From NCBI RefSeq assembly GCF_027596085.1, contig NC_072471.1, forward strand, positions 6,798,028 to 6,862,027: a stretch of 64,000 nt of DNA, in the 5' to 3' direction. Below are positions 9,656 to 22,096 of the stretch, in pieces (within the stretch, counting starts at the first letter, position 1; each line of letters begins with the position of its first letter). The notes below the pieces were generated by a model. That model was not told the origin of the DNA and did no database searches. It saw only the letters and a list, made by a program, of their open reading frames with translations. The position numbers and the translations under genes are program-made. Source of the DNA: Anoplopoma fimbria. Lineage: Eukaryota > Chordata > Actinopteri > Perciformes > Anoplopomatidae.

Positions 9656-12600
9656 TGGTGAAACAAGATCTGCTGGTGGTTACATTGCAAAAGCTGGACA
9701 ACAGACACACATCTGAGGCTTAATAATAAGTTTATGTGTTTAAGCTTTTTCTGTAAACAAAAAGAAGACTGAGCTTCAAAAAGATGGGTGCTGCTGCAGA
9801 AGAGTTTCTAGATTGGGGATTTTTTGTTTTTGTCTTTCAAAGTTCCGCCCGCATATTGCTTTGTTCAGAAAAGCCTGCGCAACACTCCTGAGTGATTTAT
9901 ATAGAGCATAAGACAGATGATTCCAATCAGTGAACTACCAGCTTGAACATAGAAGTAAAGTCCATAGAGTGTTCCATCAGCCATGTGTCCACATTGTAGG
10001 AAATAGCAAACTAACAAAAGAAAATCACAGAGTTAAAATGGTCAAGTGGAAAAACATCTGGATGCACACATTAATTAAGAAGTAAGTTTACAGAATAATA
10101 CAGAAATACAGCAAAGTCGGATATACAATATTTAATGTGGAGTAAAGACAGTTTTGAGCTGAGAAAAAGCTTCAAGGAAACAGTAGAGTTAAAATAACAT
10201 TGCAAAAGACAATTACATATTTTACAGCCAATTGCCAAAAAGTTGAAAAAAGTTTTTGTCCTTGTGTTAAGAAAAGAACTGCGTTGAAAATCACAGAGGA
10301 CGAGTTTTCATTTAATTTGTAAATTCACAAGGACAAAGAACTTTATAGAAACAGTTTGAGACCCTGAGACTTTAATGTTTAAATATCTTAAAATGATCTT
10401 AGTTATTTCTTAACTAAAGCATGGATTGTGTGTGTGCGTTTGCGTGTGTGTGTGTGTGTGTGTGTTGTTGCTGAATGTCGGAACTCAGATGTATATACAA
10501 TCGTTTAATTTTATATTTCTTACTTTGTGATTTTATATTTTGCATTTGCAAGTTCTTACAACTTTAGTGGACATATGGATGCTGGATTCTTTTTGAATAC
10601 CCTGTCTGTAGACTCTACTTCTATGTCCATGCTGATTACCATGTGAGCTCACTGACTGGAATCACCTGTCCAGCACTCTATTTTGGTTGTGCAAATGCTT
10701 TGCGTGGGTTTTTGCCTTCTTGAAGATGTGAATATGTCTCAAAACTCTGATGCACAGAATGAAAACTACAAGAGTTCACCCCTCTGACTCACTAAAATAG
10801 GTGCATTTCTCTTAGATCTTCTGAGACGGTTTCACCCTCAAACATTTCAGAGAATTTAATCATCCTGCTCAGTTAAATCTATCAAATGTCCTCAACAGTC
10901 AAGAGACTCAGCAGGTTGGGGTTCAGAATGAGGTTTAAGAAAAAGTCAAAGAGGTGTTTACCCTTTTATAATGAGTACATTGGAAAGTACCACAAACTAC
11001 ACTAACTGTTGGTCTGAAATCATTTCTCAACAAATTTGCTGTTTGAGCTTTTCTCAAGTTGGTTTTTATTTTAGTTTTTGTTTGTACCCTCAACCCCTAT
11101 GCCATTTAGCCACCAGTAAAATAGTGGATAAAACTACCTGGCAGAAGTGTAAAGTTTAAAGTTCCAAATTCAGTTTTCCCATGTTGATAAATGGACACTG
11201 GCCAAAATGTCCCACTGCAGAGCATTTTCACCATTTTCCATAAACAAGTCGGTCAAGGTTGTTGTTTTTTTCCACCGTGTTTGTGCAGCAATGATTCCCT
11301 GGAGGATGCACATGAGAACAAGAGCGTCATTAACTGGAGGATCTGCGCAATGTCAAATGAAGGAACGACGGTGTGGAACAAACATTATCAAACGTGGTGA
11401 CAAGATTACACACATGAGACAAATAAAAACCTTAATTGTCTATTATTAAATCCAGTCAATTTTGCAAGTTAAACAACTCTCTATAAATCTGCAAGGTAAA
11501 ATGTATAATACAGAGGTTTAAAGAGAAATAACTGAGGGATACGAAAGTATTGGAGTGCCTATATGAATAAAGAAGAATTGAATGTACAGTTTTTATTGCC
11601 AAGACTAACTTTATTTACGAGTACAGCTCACGCATTTTCTCTCACAGAACTCTCATGCAGTTAGGTCTCTATAAACATGCCAATATTAAAGACTTAGTTG
11701 TAAAATGTAAATGTGTTGTTTACAAAATATCCACTAGATGGAGATAATGTATAAGAAAATAGTTTTGATGCACGCCACCTCTGTTTTTATGGTTTGAAAT
11801 GAAGTACAGAACATTTTATAAGCTTGAATCTGGCTCTTTTCCAGTTGCTATATCAGAAAGTGTGGCATTAAAAAAAACAAATGCCTCAGGAAATTTATCT
11901 CATTGGGAAACAAATACACAAAAGTATTTATAAATAGATATTTAAAAGCTCACACCAACCTGGAAACTCAAGAAAGCAAGCACTCACGCACACAGGCATG
12001 AGTCATAAGAGTTTCACAGAGAAAGAAATATTTTGTGGACTTATTTTCTGAAATACTGAAGAGCATTCAAATTAATCACAAGGCTGGAAAAAAAAACGAC
12101 AAAAGAAACGCAAAATGAAGCAAAAGGAAGGCTGAAGAGGAGAAAATGCGTTGGCCCAAATGGAGGTGCTTAGCACTTTTTCGCCCTTTTTTTTCTCCCC
12201 CTCTCTTGCTCACTCTAATAAGTTCACTCAGCGACGTGGCACTGCACCCATAGGACCTGGAGCAGGAGGAGGGGGAGTAAAGACGGAGAGAGAGAGAGAG
12301 AGTGAAGGGGAGGAGGGAGGGAGCACTTTTTGAGGGATGGATCCAGGCTTTACTTGCTCAGCACGTGTCCAGAAGGGAAGAGCTTCGGCTGGGCAGGGAG
12401 CTCACCAGCACCTCCCTACGGTCCAGCAGGACCCTGACCCCGTATCACAACACCACATGTCTACCTGGACCCAGTGTAAACCCTCCTCCCCTCTTTGTTT
12501 CTCCTCTCTCTCTCTCTTTCGCTCTCTTTTTTTTAATTTTTTACCTTTTGCATATTTTCTGCTTTACACTCAATCATTATAAGATTGTGTATCCATTCAC

Positions 12601-14183
12601 GTGTGTGCGTGGGAGTCACATACGTAATGATCATGTGAACTGCTCCCTTGACACAGCCTGAACCCAAGTGCTCATTTTAAGTAGTTTGGCAGATGGTGAA
12701 TTTATTTGTGTAGCTCTGAACCCTGTGCTGGACGCTGTCTGATAGTTAAGCTGATCCCAAAAAGAGGTTTGCAGGATTAGTAGTAGTTTGTTCACTGCCA
12801 CCCTACTTCAGTTTGTATCACCTGTCCACGAGTAAACTGTGCTGGTCACACTTAATGTCAACTTTTATTCTTTCTTGGTCTTTCGTGGAAAAAAAACATT
12901 GCCTTTTCTGATTCTATATTTGACTCAGACTTATAAGGCAACTCAATCCGATATAATGTTGAGCCAAAACCACATTGCCATTAATCAACCATCACTCGTC
13001 TTCATGGAAGGAGATGGTACAGCTCTTCAGAGTCTATGAAGTGGTAATACTTGGCATTCTTGTCTTTCTGTGGGTTGTTTCTTTGCCTGACTGTACAAAG
13101 AGTGTTGCTGTTTTTTACTATCCAAACTATCATTAAAAGTAAAGTATTTTTTTATATATATATAATATAATGTATTTTTCATTTTGCAATTCTCTGTAAT
13201 GTGAACAATTCACTCAAACCGCAAAAGGGTGTAAGCTGAAGACACACAATTCGAGCCCTTTCAAGATTAATTTGTCGTAATGCTGACCACATTCTTACAG
13301 GAATCTCTACGGAAAAGGAGGAAGACAAAAAAGAACAGAGGGAACAGGATATTAAACCGCACCCTACATTTGAGCCAGCCAGACAAACACAGTTGTGATA
13401 CTATTCAGCTGTCGTTCCTGTTCTGATATTTATTAATCTTGGAGCCCTCCTTCCATGATTCATCAGGAGCTGGACAGTTGTTTAAAATATCTCTATAAAT
13501 TTGTTGACCTGTATCATGGCTTGACTGCGATTCTAAGACGCAACTGAGTGAAACTTTGCTAAAAGTTTCACAAATTACAGCAATCATTTTATAGAAAACA
13601 TATAAATGGGAAGTTGATATGATAAAATTACATTTGTGATTGGCAGGATATAATTTGTGGCTGTTCTTTTTCACATAGAGTAATTGAACACAGTTGTAGG
13701 AAAGACACACACATACAGATGCAACTTTGCTGTGTATTAGGATCTGTGCACATCTGTGTCCCTCTTCTTCTCTTTCACACACTCTTACTGTACTGCTCTG
13801 ACCGCCTGACTACTTTCAGTCCAACCCAAACCCTTAACCCAGCTATCTCAGCCAATTTAACCTTGAACCTTAAATCAAGGCCAGCCTAATCTTAACTCCA
13901 ACCTTAAACCCGATCTCCAAAGTTAGGATTGACCACAATGCCCTCATTCTCCTCTGAAACTCAAACTCAATCTCACGAGGATATAAAAAGTCTGTGTGAA
14001 GGGTTAAAATGGCTGGCTGCCTCGGACACGGAGCAGAGTGCTATTGCATGTGTGAGAGGGAGGTGGCGCTTGAGTTAGCCGAGAGAAGGGGGTGAAACGG
14101 AGAAGGAAAGGAGGAACAGGGGGAGGGGAGAATGAGAGGGAGGAGGGGATAGAGAGAGAAACCATGGGAGCCAGGGGGACCTC

Positions 14184-14184
<1 letters not shown>
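9656..14184. other. Intergenic DNA, no gene recognised
   Basis: AT-rich sequence without recognisable coding exons. A short GT-rich tract lies at about 10426-10466. A purine/pyrimidine-rich, relatively GC-rich patch at about 12140-12500 (TC-rich run, then (GA)n, then mixed sequence with CAGCACGTGTCC) could be regulatory, but nothing proves it. Confidence 0.5.

Positions 14185-14280
<96 letters not shown>
14185..14280. repeat. (AC)48 microsatellite
   Basis: A pure 96-base AC array with no interruptions. Confidence 0.98.
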
Positions 14281-14282
<2 letters not shown>

Positions 14283-14469
14283 TATGCAGCCCATCATCTG
14301 CTCCTGGTCTGGACCTGCACTGACAACACATACACACATGCAGCAGTAAGCATTTTTGAACAAGCACATTTACCGGAATGGCATACTTGTGAATTTGTTC
14401 AGTTTTGCATATAAATCTACATAAACTCACATTTTATGACGATATGCAGTGAAGCCTCTATACTGCTAT

Positions 14470-14472
<3 letters not shown>

Positions 14473-14560
<88 letters not shown>
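14473..14560. repeat. (AC)44 microsatellite
   Basis: A pure 88-base AC array, same orientation as the array ending 192 bases upstream. The two form a direct pair. Confidence 0.98.
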
Positions 14561-14565
<5 letters not shown>

Positions 14566-14600
14566 TGCACTCGTTGTACACATGTTCACTCTGTTATTCA

Positions 14601-14686
14601 GGGGCTCCACAAGGGGGCCTACCGTATGAGGGTTCCTCACAGCTCATCTTGCTTCTACGCCCGATTCAAGCAGAGCACATTAGTGT
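14601..14686 (+). other. Exon-like segment with both splice consensus sites, unidentified
   Basis: The segment follows an acceptor-like CTCTGTTATTCAG and ends at a donor-like AGT|GTAAGT. It is much richer in G/C than its surroundings. One frame reads HKGAYRMRVPHSSSCFYARF and continues KQSTLV; another reads GAPQGGLPYEG. I recognise neither. It could be an exon of an unannotated transcript, a noncoding RNA exon, or a remnant of a lost gene or repeat. Confidence 0.25.
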
Positions 14687-15099
14687 AAGTAGCTTCTCAT
14701 TAGAAACATTTGAATGAGCCATACAGAGAAAAAAAGACAATAACTGCTACTGTTGAATGGAAATCAGAGATTCTTTACATTTCACTATTGAGTGGAATTA
14801 AGTTGTTTCCTACTTTGCTACTCTATTAAAACTGTAACCTAACTGTTTTGTGGGTTGCACAATTTACATGTTATAGATCATATAAACATCAGACAAAGTT
14901 ATCTACCAACCTACCATGTCTTAAATATGCCGACTCTGTTGAAAGCTAAACAATATCTGTTTAGCGTTCAACAGATTTTTCCTGTTGCTGGTCATTTGTT
15001 TGAGACTGTTTGCACAGGGACTCCTGCAAATAGAAATTACTGTACGTGCATGGAGCCAACCGTTTCTGTTCTCTCATCATTATGAGGGCAACTTGGATC

Positions 15100-15350
15100 C
15101 TTTCTTCTTTGTCTATCTCCATCAAATGTTACTGAGTGTAGTACTTTTCTCCAAAATTTGGATTGAAGAGACCTGTAATAGCCTTTGACCAAATTCCAAG
15201 TTCTGTTTTTCAGAATTTTTTGTTCCTGTGCTGTTCAACAATTACAGTTTATAAGATGCAAGATTATTCAAATACATCTTTATGCAGATGATACTGTGCT
15301 ATTTCAAGTTGCTTATTTTGTTCAATTTTCCAATTTGGCCATTACATCTC
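15100..15350 (+). mobile_element. Decayed non-LTR retrotransposon fragment (reverse transcriptase YADD motif)
   Basis: One frame at 15272-15307 reads IHLYADDTVLFQ, matching the catalytic core motif of non-LTR reverse transcriptases, where FADD or YADD holds the two metal-binding aspartates. Upstream, CTGTTCAACAATTACAGTTT could be a frame-shifted relic of the preceding LF-x-YINN block. Stops and frame shifts surround the motif, so it is dead. The limits given are approximate. Confidence 0.5.
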
Positions 15351-16884
15351 TCTTCTTGTAAAGAGAAAGATAAATTAACAAGACACTCCTGATAACATGA
15401 TGCACTGTGTACTTGCTGTAAAAAAGAAATCATCCTGTTCCTAATTGTCACAGATTACAATAATTCTCGTATCACCTCCTCCATAAAAGGTCTTTATTAT
15501 GACATGGCCACAGAATTGAATTCATGAGATAGATTTAGATATTTAGCATTAAATAAATGTACACTTAACATGGTCGTCACAGACAGATATATGTAATTAT
15601 AGAAGCATCTAATGACCATAAAGATCTGAATCTTATAAGCCACTGAATACCTAATAGTCAATTGTAATCACCACAAAAGGGAAATATTTTACTTTGAAAT
15701 GCATCTACTTGAATTTATATAGTACATTTCAAGTTATAAGTGATAGGTATCTTTTGTTGATTCACTGAGTTTGTATGTCGTCCTTGTTTCAAAGAACTGG
15801 TGTAAAGATTTGAAGCAAAACTCCTCATATAGCTCATCCCATCTCAGTAAAAATCCACCTGAAATGTCTGTCCCGTCATAACAGATATTGATTTGATCCC
15901 CTGATTGGTCAGTCAAAGGTTAATCTTCGCTATTGACTTCCTGAAAATTCCTGGCTTTACACTTGCAGGCCAGTGAAACTGAAAAGCCCTAAAGCTTTCA
16001 GGTGTTCACCAAACGTGAACAAAGTCAAAGCCACAGACAGGCTTTATTGGCATTCCACTTGGCACTTGTAATGCATGTTATAGGGTTCATTAATGGACCA
16101 ACTTTTAGTTACTCCTATTTAGGAAGAGTATTTTGTTTTCAGAATCTAATAAAATAACAATATCTGAGGAATGCGAATAAGAAAATTGACGGTGATCAGT
16201 TCAGTTGTCACTCTGCAAGCCTTTGGAAATTCAGGTGGTCATGCAACTCACTTTTTTGTCCTCAACCATCTGTCGGCCCCAGGCACAAAGCACTCTAAAA
16301 ACTATAAACCAGGTCATTGCAGGAAGAACTTCCCTTGTTTTTTCCTGCTTGCTTCCTGTTTTGACTATTACCAAGGTAACACCCTTAATCAAAGTCTAGA
16401 CAGGTTAGTATGAGGCAAACCAGGTCACTAAAAACACAACATTGTTACAGAGCTTAAATAGTGGAATAAAGAGGCACAGTGAGGCACAACCAGCAATTCA
16501 CATAAATAAATAAGGAGTTTTCCCTTGTCTCCTGAGGATGAGAACCCGAACAAAGGGTTTTCCATACTAAGCAGCAGACATTACCTAAGCAATCATTCAT
16601 CTACTCCCATTTTTACTGATGTCTGTTTTGAATGTCAATGAGGAGAAAGTGAGGCAGACAAAGCCAGTAGAGTCATTAAAGGGGATGTAGGGAAAGAACT
16701 ACTAAACTCTCCACGGCCTCTTGCTAACATTATTCCAGACTTCTGTTGCTGCAGCACCAAATGAAATAACCCAAATGGTACTTCGTACAGTAGTCAACAG
16801 ATCACCTGACACTAAATTGAATTATCTGTCATCACCTAGCACGGAAACATTTGAGATTAGAGTTGGCTCCTCTTCCTGTTTTTG

Positions 16885-16946
16885 CCTCTAATTTGACTGC
16901 CATAAAGTGAATTAGTAGCACTTGCAACAAGATGGCAAATTAGAGG
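16885..16946. repeat. Imperfect inverted repeat with AT-rich homeodomain-like cores
   Basis: CCTCTAATTTG-ACT-GCCAT at 16885-16903 faces ATGGCAAATTAGAGG at 16932-16946. The arms match over 15 bases apart from a 3-base insertion (ACT plus realignment). The CTAATTTG/CAAATTAG cores resemble homeodomain sites. It could be a small palindromic repeat or a regulatory element. Confidence 0.6.
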
Positions 16947-19900
16947 TGATTTATTTCTCTGATCACAGCGGTTATATTACACTGCTTTTTTGTGAGCAGT
17001 CGGGGTGGGATGTGCCGCGTGTTAAAGAAGGATTGCGAATGAGAGACACTGATGGCTGGATGCTTTGATGAGATGGAGGCAAGTCTGGACACAAGAAGAT
17101 AAAAAGTGGAGTGTACTCTGATGTTTCACCTGGGACATTGTCCAAAGGATTGTCATGGCTAATTCATGTCCATCAATATCTTTAGTGGGACTGACAAATT
17201 GTCCATTGTTCAAACAAACACATGACTGACCTAAATATCAATATGACAGCTAATTTCAGTGATTTATGAAGTTTATCACACATGACAGACTGTGAATTCA
17301 AAACAGTGACCGGAGGACATGATGCAAATATTTCAGCCTGGTCATGCAAGATGCAAAAATGCGCCATTAGTGGACCGTCAGAGCAGCCAACTTAAGCGAG
17401 AAGTCCGCTAAGGGCAGGAGGGAAGGCTGGTGGATTGAAATATAATTTCATGGCAATGCATCCCAATGACTTGTCACCATTTCGCTAAAACAGAAAAATG
17501 CCAAGCTGCTAGCAGTCTACAGTAAACTCCTTACAATAATAAATCTAATGTTGTCATTTTAATGTTGATTATATCTTTAGCACTGGAAAAAAATATATAT
17601 TTTGGTGTTTCCTAAATAGTTCTCTCTAATTGTACGATGCATTTTGGTTATAAAACAAACATCAGCACTTTCAACATATAATGAATGATTATTCTTCCAG
17701 TTTCCTGTTTGTTTTTTACTTGACATTGTAACCCCAATTGAACACATACGACCGAGGTCACTTTGATCCCCCTTTCAAAGATTCACTGCTCTTGCTGCAT
17801 CAGCAGGGACTGAAGCAACTCTTGGCATCAACATAATACACTTAACTCTTCATCAGGGAGAAACGTTTCCAGAAAGAAGGAAACGGGAGACAGAAAACAG
17901 ATGTGTCTAAATTGTAAGTAACTTTCATTTACACATGACCAGACTAGAGTGTGATTTCTCACACTGCAATACAATCTTCCAACAAGTTTACTTTATTTAG
18001 TAGAAAAAAGCATTTTTAAGGAAAATACGGCATGTTTTCAATGCAAATTAATGTTTCAAACAATTCCTTATTCTTAAAAGTATTGTAGACTCCCTTAATA
18101 TTTTCAATCTTTTCACAATTTCACATGCTTGTAGGATATAATTGAAAATAAGTGGACCTACAGTACTTAAAAAGTCTAAATAAGCCATTGCACAGCTGGG
18201 GGGTTTTTCAACTCACAATCTGACTCACACTTTTAAGACTGAAAGAGTGAGAGTGAGAGTTATAATTTATTCGATTTGTCTTTTGCAAAATTCATCTACA
18301 ACAGCCAATTTATCATAAAAACTAGCAAGCCTCGAGTTAGTGTTTTACACCAGTTTTACATCAATTCACAGATACTGAATGTTATTTACATCAGATATTT
18401 CTTCCATGTTTTGTGTTCAAATGCTTTAGCCAAGTTTAACATCTGCCTATTTTTTCTCTTCAGTGAAGGAATGCAACAGTAGGATTATGGGAAAACACCC
18501 CAGTGTGTGACCTGGATGTCTTACATCTCACTCCAGCGGATCATTTAGTTTTCTTGACTGTGGTTCTGTTCCAAATATTTACACTTTGTAGTGTCTGTTT
18601 TTCATTATTCCCATCTGTGGAAACGGAACAACACTTTGGAGGCTTTCATTAAAACCTGGCAGTAAATTTTGTTGTAATGCTGACCAAAGCACTATCAAAT
18701 CACCTGGAAATGTACCACAATATTGGTGTCCAAGAACGTACATTATCTGGTTGGATCTGTCAATATTGGTATTGTAAGTGCTATGGTCTTTTACGGCATA
18801 TTGGGTTCATGTTTCAGTTCTATTACAACTCCTGTTGAGCTGGTTTTCTACCTACCATCTATTATCTTCTGAATCTCATCCGCTTATTTGTAAAATTAGT
18901 ATAATTGAATTTAAACTCAAATCTTATGAACAAGACCAATTTAAATGAAGGGTCTTTGTGCACAATGACGTTCTTAACAATGTCCATAAGACATAAATCT
19001 GCATTCAAAGCCACAATCATTGTTTATGAGGGCCATCTGATGGCCAGTAATCAACACAAAATAGACATATTATCACCTTATTATGTTTTTATGGTGTACA
19101 TTTTAGCAAACACTGGCCTGTTTACTCAGCCATGATGCAGAGCAACATTATCACTTATTTGGAGTCGTGTTTTTAGCCACAAATATTCACTGTCTTATTA
19201 GCTATGTTTTGGTCTCCACTAATTCCTGATGAGTTTGATGCAGGGCAGATAGCATGCAGTTGTTTTCACTTAATTTTGGGGGATTTAAATAGCTGTCTGC
19301 TGTGGCTGGGAACAAGGTTGATGTGGAAAAAGGCCAACAACTAAGCCTAATTTTTTATTTATGCCATGGAAAAACAGGACTTGAACTTGTACAGATTATT
19401 TTTGCAAGAATTATTTATGTAAGAATCAATATTATTAAAATTAAGACTTTTGTCCATTCAAAATCCAAATGCATGTAATTGAGTGTTTGTAAAAGAGTAT
19501 TGATAGAAACGGATGGAGCTTTTGTTCGCCCAGTTGGCCTCCTAAGGTGGAAACATGGTGACCACACCTCTGCTTTTTTGTGGCCTTCTTTCCCATCATT
19601 AGTAGCCTATAAAGAGGATCGACATTGCAAAGACATGTGAAAATGTGAACTATGTGGAAAGAATGGGGGCAGACTAGAGTAAACTTAGACTGTTCCAAGA
19701 GCAACTGAATGATCCTCTGGCCGGCTGGTCTTTTAAGAGGTAAAATATCCAGATTCAACCAGTCAGGCAGAGGTTCTGGATCAGAAATGCTGGGCCCAAG
19801 GAGTAAAATCTGAGACTTAGACATTGGCTTACAACCCTCTGATTCCCTGCCATATGTTGGCTGCTGCAGCACCAGTGAGTTGGTCAGAGATGCTCGACCC

Positions 19901-21706
19901 AAGAATATTTACTTTCATCTCAAGACACAGGGACTTATAAAGTTTTGGAAAGCTTCATGAAAATGCTGGAGAAAAGTTTGACCACATCTCTACCGTTCCA
20001 TGCAAAGCTGGTCTGCCATTGACCACAGATAGATTATAAAGAGTCTGGGAGAGTACAGATGTGACCAACACCTAATTGGCTCCACCAACACTCTCTTCGT
20101 CTGCTTATACTTTTCCCCCTCCTGTTTCTGCTACTCTCTTCCTCCAACAGCAGCTTTTACTTTCTCCTCTGCACCCAAAAAAAAAATCTATGCAGTGTCC
20201 ATCACTGTTTTGTTGACCTTAACATGTGTCTTGCACATTACAAGCGCTCAAAAAACTCTTTCCATCTTCTGGTGAGTGTTCTCTTGTGTCGCTGTACAAA
20301 CTGTTCCCTACCACCTGAAAGGCATTCACTTGGAATATGGAGGACTCCTGCCAATCCCATATCTTACCCTTCTGGAATTCATGAAGTGTGGATGGATGTG
20401 TAGCAGTACGAGAGATAAGATATGGCTTCATAGTTATGCTATGATGTAAAGGAGGAACTGGGAGTGAAAAGTAAGCAAGCAAAACTGAAAAGGAAAAATT
20501 CTCTCTTCGACCAAAATACACAAACATTAATTCATTCTGTCGGTTGTACTGTGAAGAATGAATAAGAGATGCATTTTATTCAAAGAAGCAGCAAATAACA
20601 AAAACAAGTTTCTCCTGTGTGTGTGTTTTCTGTTCACTTTCCTCCCTAAAAGTTACATACTGTTCCGTAAAAGTCTGCAGGTTCCTACCACACACTGATG
20701 AAATAAACTTAAAAGCTAAAAAGGGAAGTTGGACTGCTACTCCTCTGGCACACACAATGATAAATGTCGATGAAACAGGAGAAGCTCACTCAGGATACAA
20801 ACAGTGCCATCTGTCTGTTTTAATGTCAGTCTGGCTGGAAACGGGCCTCCAACGTATACAAAGGAAGTGTTTTGTCTGGTGAAGAGAGTTACCCGGCACA
20901 TTCTGTTCAATTACGATCAACGCTGCCACTTAAGAATCATCTGGCTTGGATTCACAGTGGAGTAAGATGGTTGACCTTCCATTCACCAAAGGCCCCAACA
21001 CATGCAGCTCCTTCCAGTGCAGGGTGTGGACACCATGATGGCTTATGTGGAACCATCTAGGCCAGATACCACATCTAAGTGTTTTTGTAGGGACAAGAAG
21101 CAAGTTCAAGTGAAATTCTGAGAAGTTTAGTGTTTAGGACACTGATGATTAAGAACAACCGTTAGAAAATAGTAAAAACTTCAATTTTTCACAATATCAG
21201 CAAATTTGTTCCTTTTACTGCCTGCAACTGTTACCCAATTCTTCAGAACTATGAAAAAATCAAGACAGGCTTCACTTGTCCATGTTTAATGGTTCAAGAT
21301 GTTAGGTAAGAATTTTCCAGTGGATCTGCTGAGATTTTAGAAAATGTGCCAAGTCAGTATTAAAATCAACAGGGCCTGCAGTGGTCTGCTTGCAACCAGG
21401 CAGAAACACTCAATCATGGCACACATCAGAAACCCAACTTCAAGGATCCCAATGAAACAGCAAAGTTAAGGCCAAATAAGGTGAAGGTATCGATAACATT
21501 CCTGAATACCTATCTGGACATTTTGGCTGCTGTGGTTCGGATTTCTGAAACCCACTGTAAATACTTCTAGGAAAGCCTATAAAAAAGGTAATGTGAAAAG
21601 CTGAAACCAATTATGGCTTACTAATTACTCTTGTGGCTCTTTCATTTTCTTTAAAAAGCTAATTATAGTGGAAGATATAAAACATAAAAATTCCGACCAT
21701 TTTAAG

Positions 21707-22096
21707 TTTTTAAAGGAGTGGTTTAACGTTCTGTTCGCTAAATATCTAGAGCCAGTAGTCGGTCGTCTTAGCTTAGCTTAGCTTAGCACTAACATTAGAA
21801 GAACGGGGAGACAATTAGCTTGGCTCTGCCAAAACTTAATAAAATCCACCAATCATCATCTCCAAAAGGTGACTAATTATCATAAAATACTTTCTTGTTT
21901 TATTTGTACAAAGTGTAAAACCGAAAAATTGTCATTTTTACCTCACAGTGACGACAAGACTCCAGGAGGCCAACTGGGTTCTAGCGGTAGCTTAATATTT
22001 GTCGCACAGACATGAGGGTGGCATCTACTTTTTTATTCTGATTCTCTGTAAGAAAGCAAAGGAGCGGAAAAAGTCAAACTTCTATTTCAAATTTTT
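21707..22096. mobile_element. MITE-like palindromic element (GCTTAGCTTAGC family)
   Basis: The left end reads TTTAAAGGAGTGGTTTAACG; the right end, reverse-complemented, reads TTTGAAATAGAAGTTTGACT, so the ends are diverged inverted repeats. Inside are AGCCAGTAGTCGG, CTTAGCTTAGCTTAGC, AATTAGCTTGGCTCTG, CAGGAGGCCAACTGGGTTCT, GACATGAGGGTGGCATCTAC and GTAAGAAAGCAAAGGAGCGG. That order is as I remember a very abundant teleost repeat. No transposase is encoded, so it is non-autonomous. The superfamily is not certain. Confidence 0.7.

Larger units (their letters stand above)
14690..21706. other. Intergenic DNA with one decayed LINE fragment
   Basis: Long AT-rich intergenic block. Apart from the reverse-transcriptase remnant near 15.28 kb and an inverted repeat near 16.9 kb (both listed), I see no gene. 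The longest non-repeat open frame is 153 codons on the minus strand (19441-19902), with no recognisable motif. Confidence 0.5.

Noticed and set aside
13800..13930. CCTTAACCC-like repeats resembling telomeric or subtelomeric sequence
   Set aside because: The units are irregular and do not form a true tandem array.
18840..18895. CCATCTATTATCTTCTGAAT similar to the start of a common fish repeat
   Set aside because: The resemblance covers only about 40 bases and does not continue into either flank.
19441..19902. 153-codon open frame on the minus strand in the intergenic region
   Set aside because: No signal peptide, domain or motif is visible, and no splice or promoter context supports it. An open frame of this size is expected by chance in such a window.
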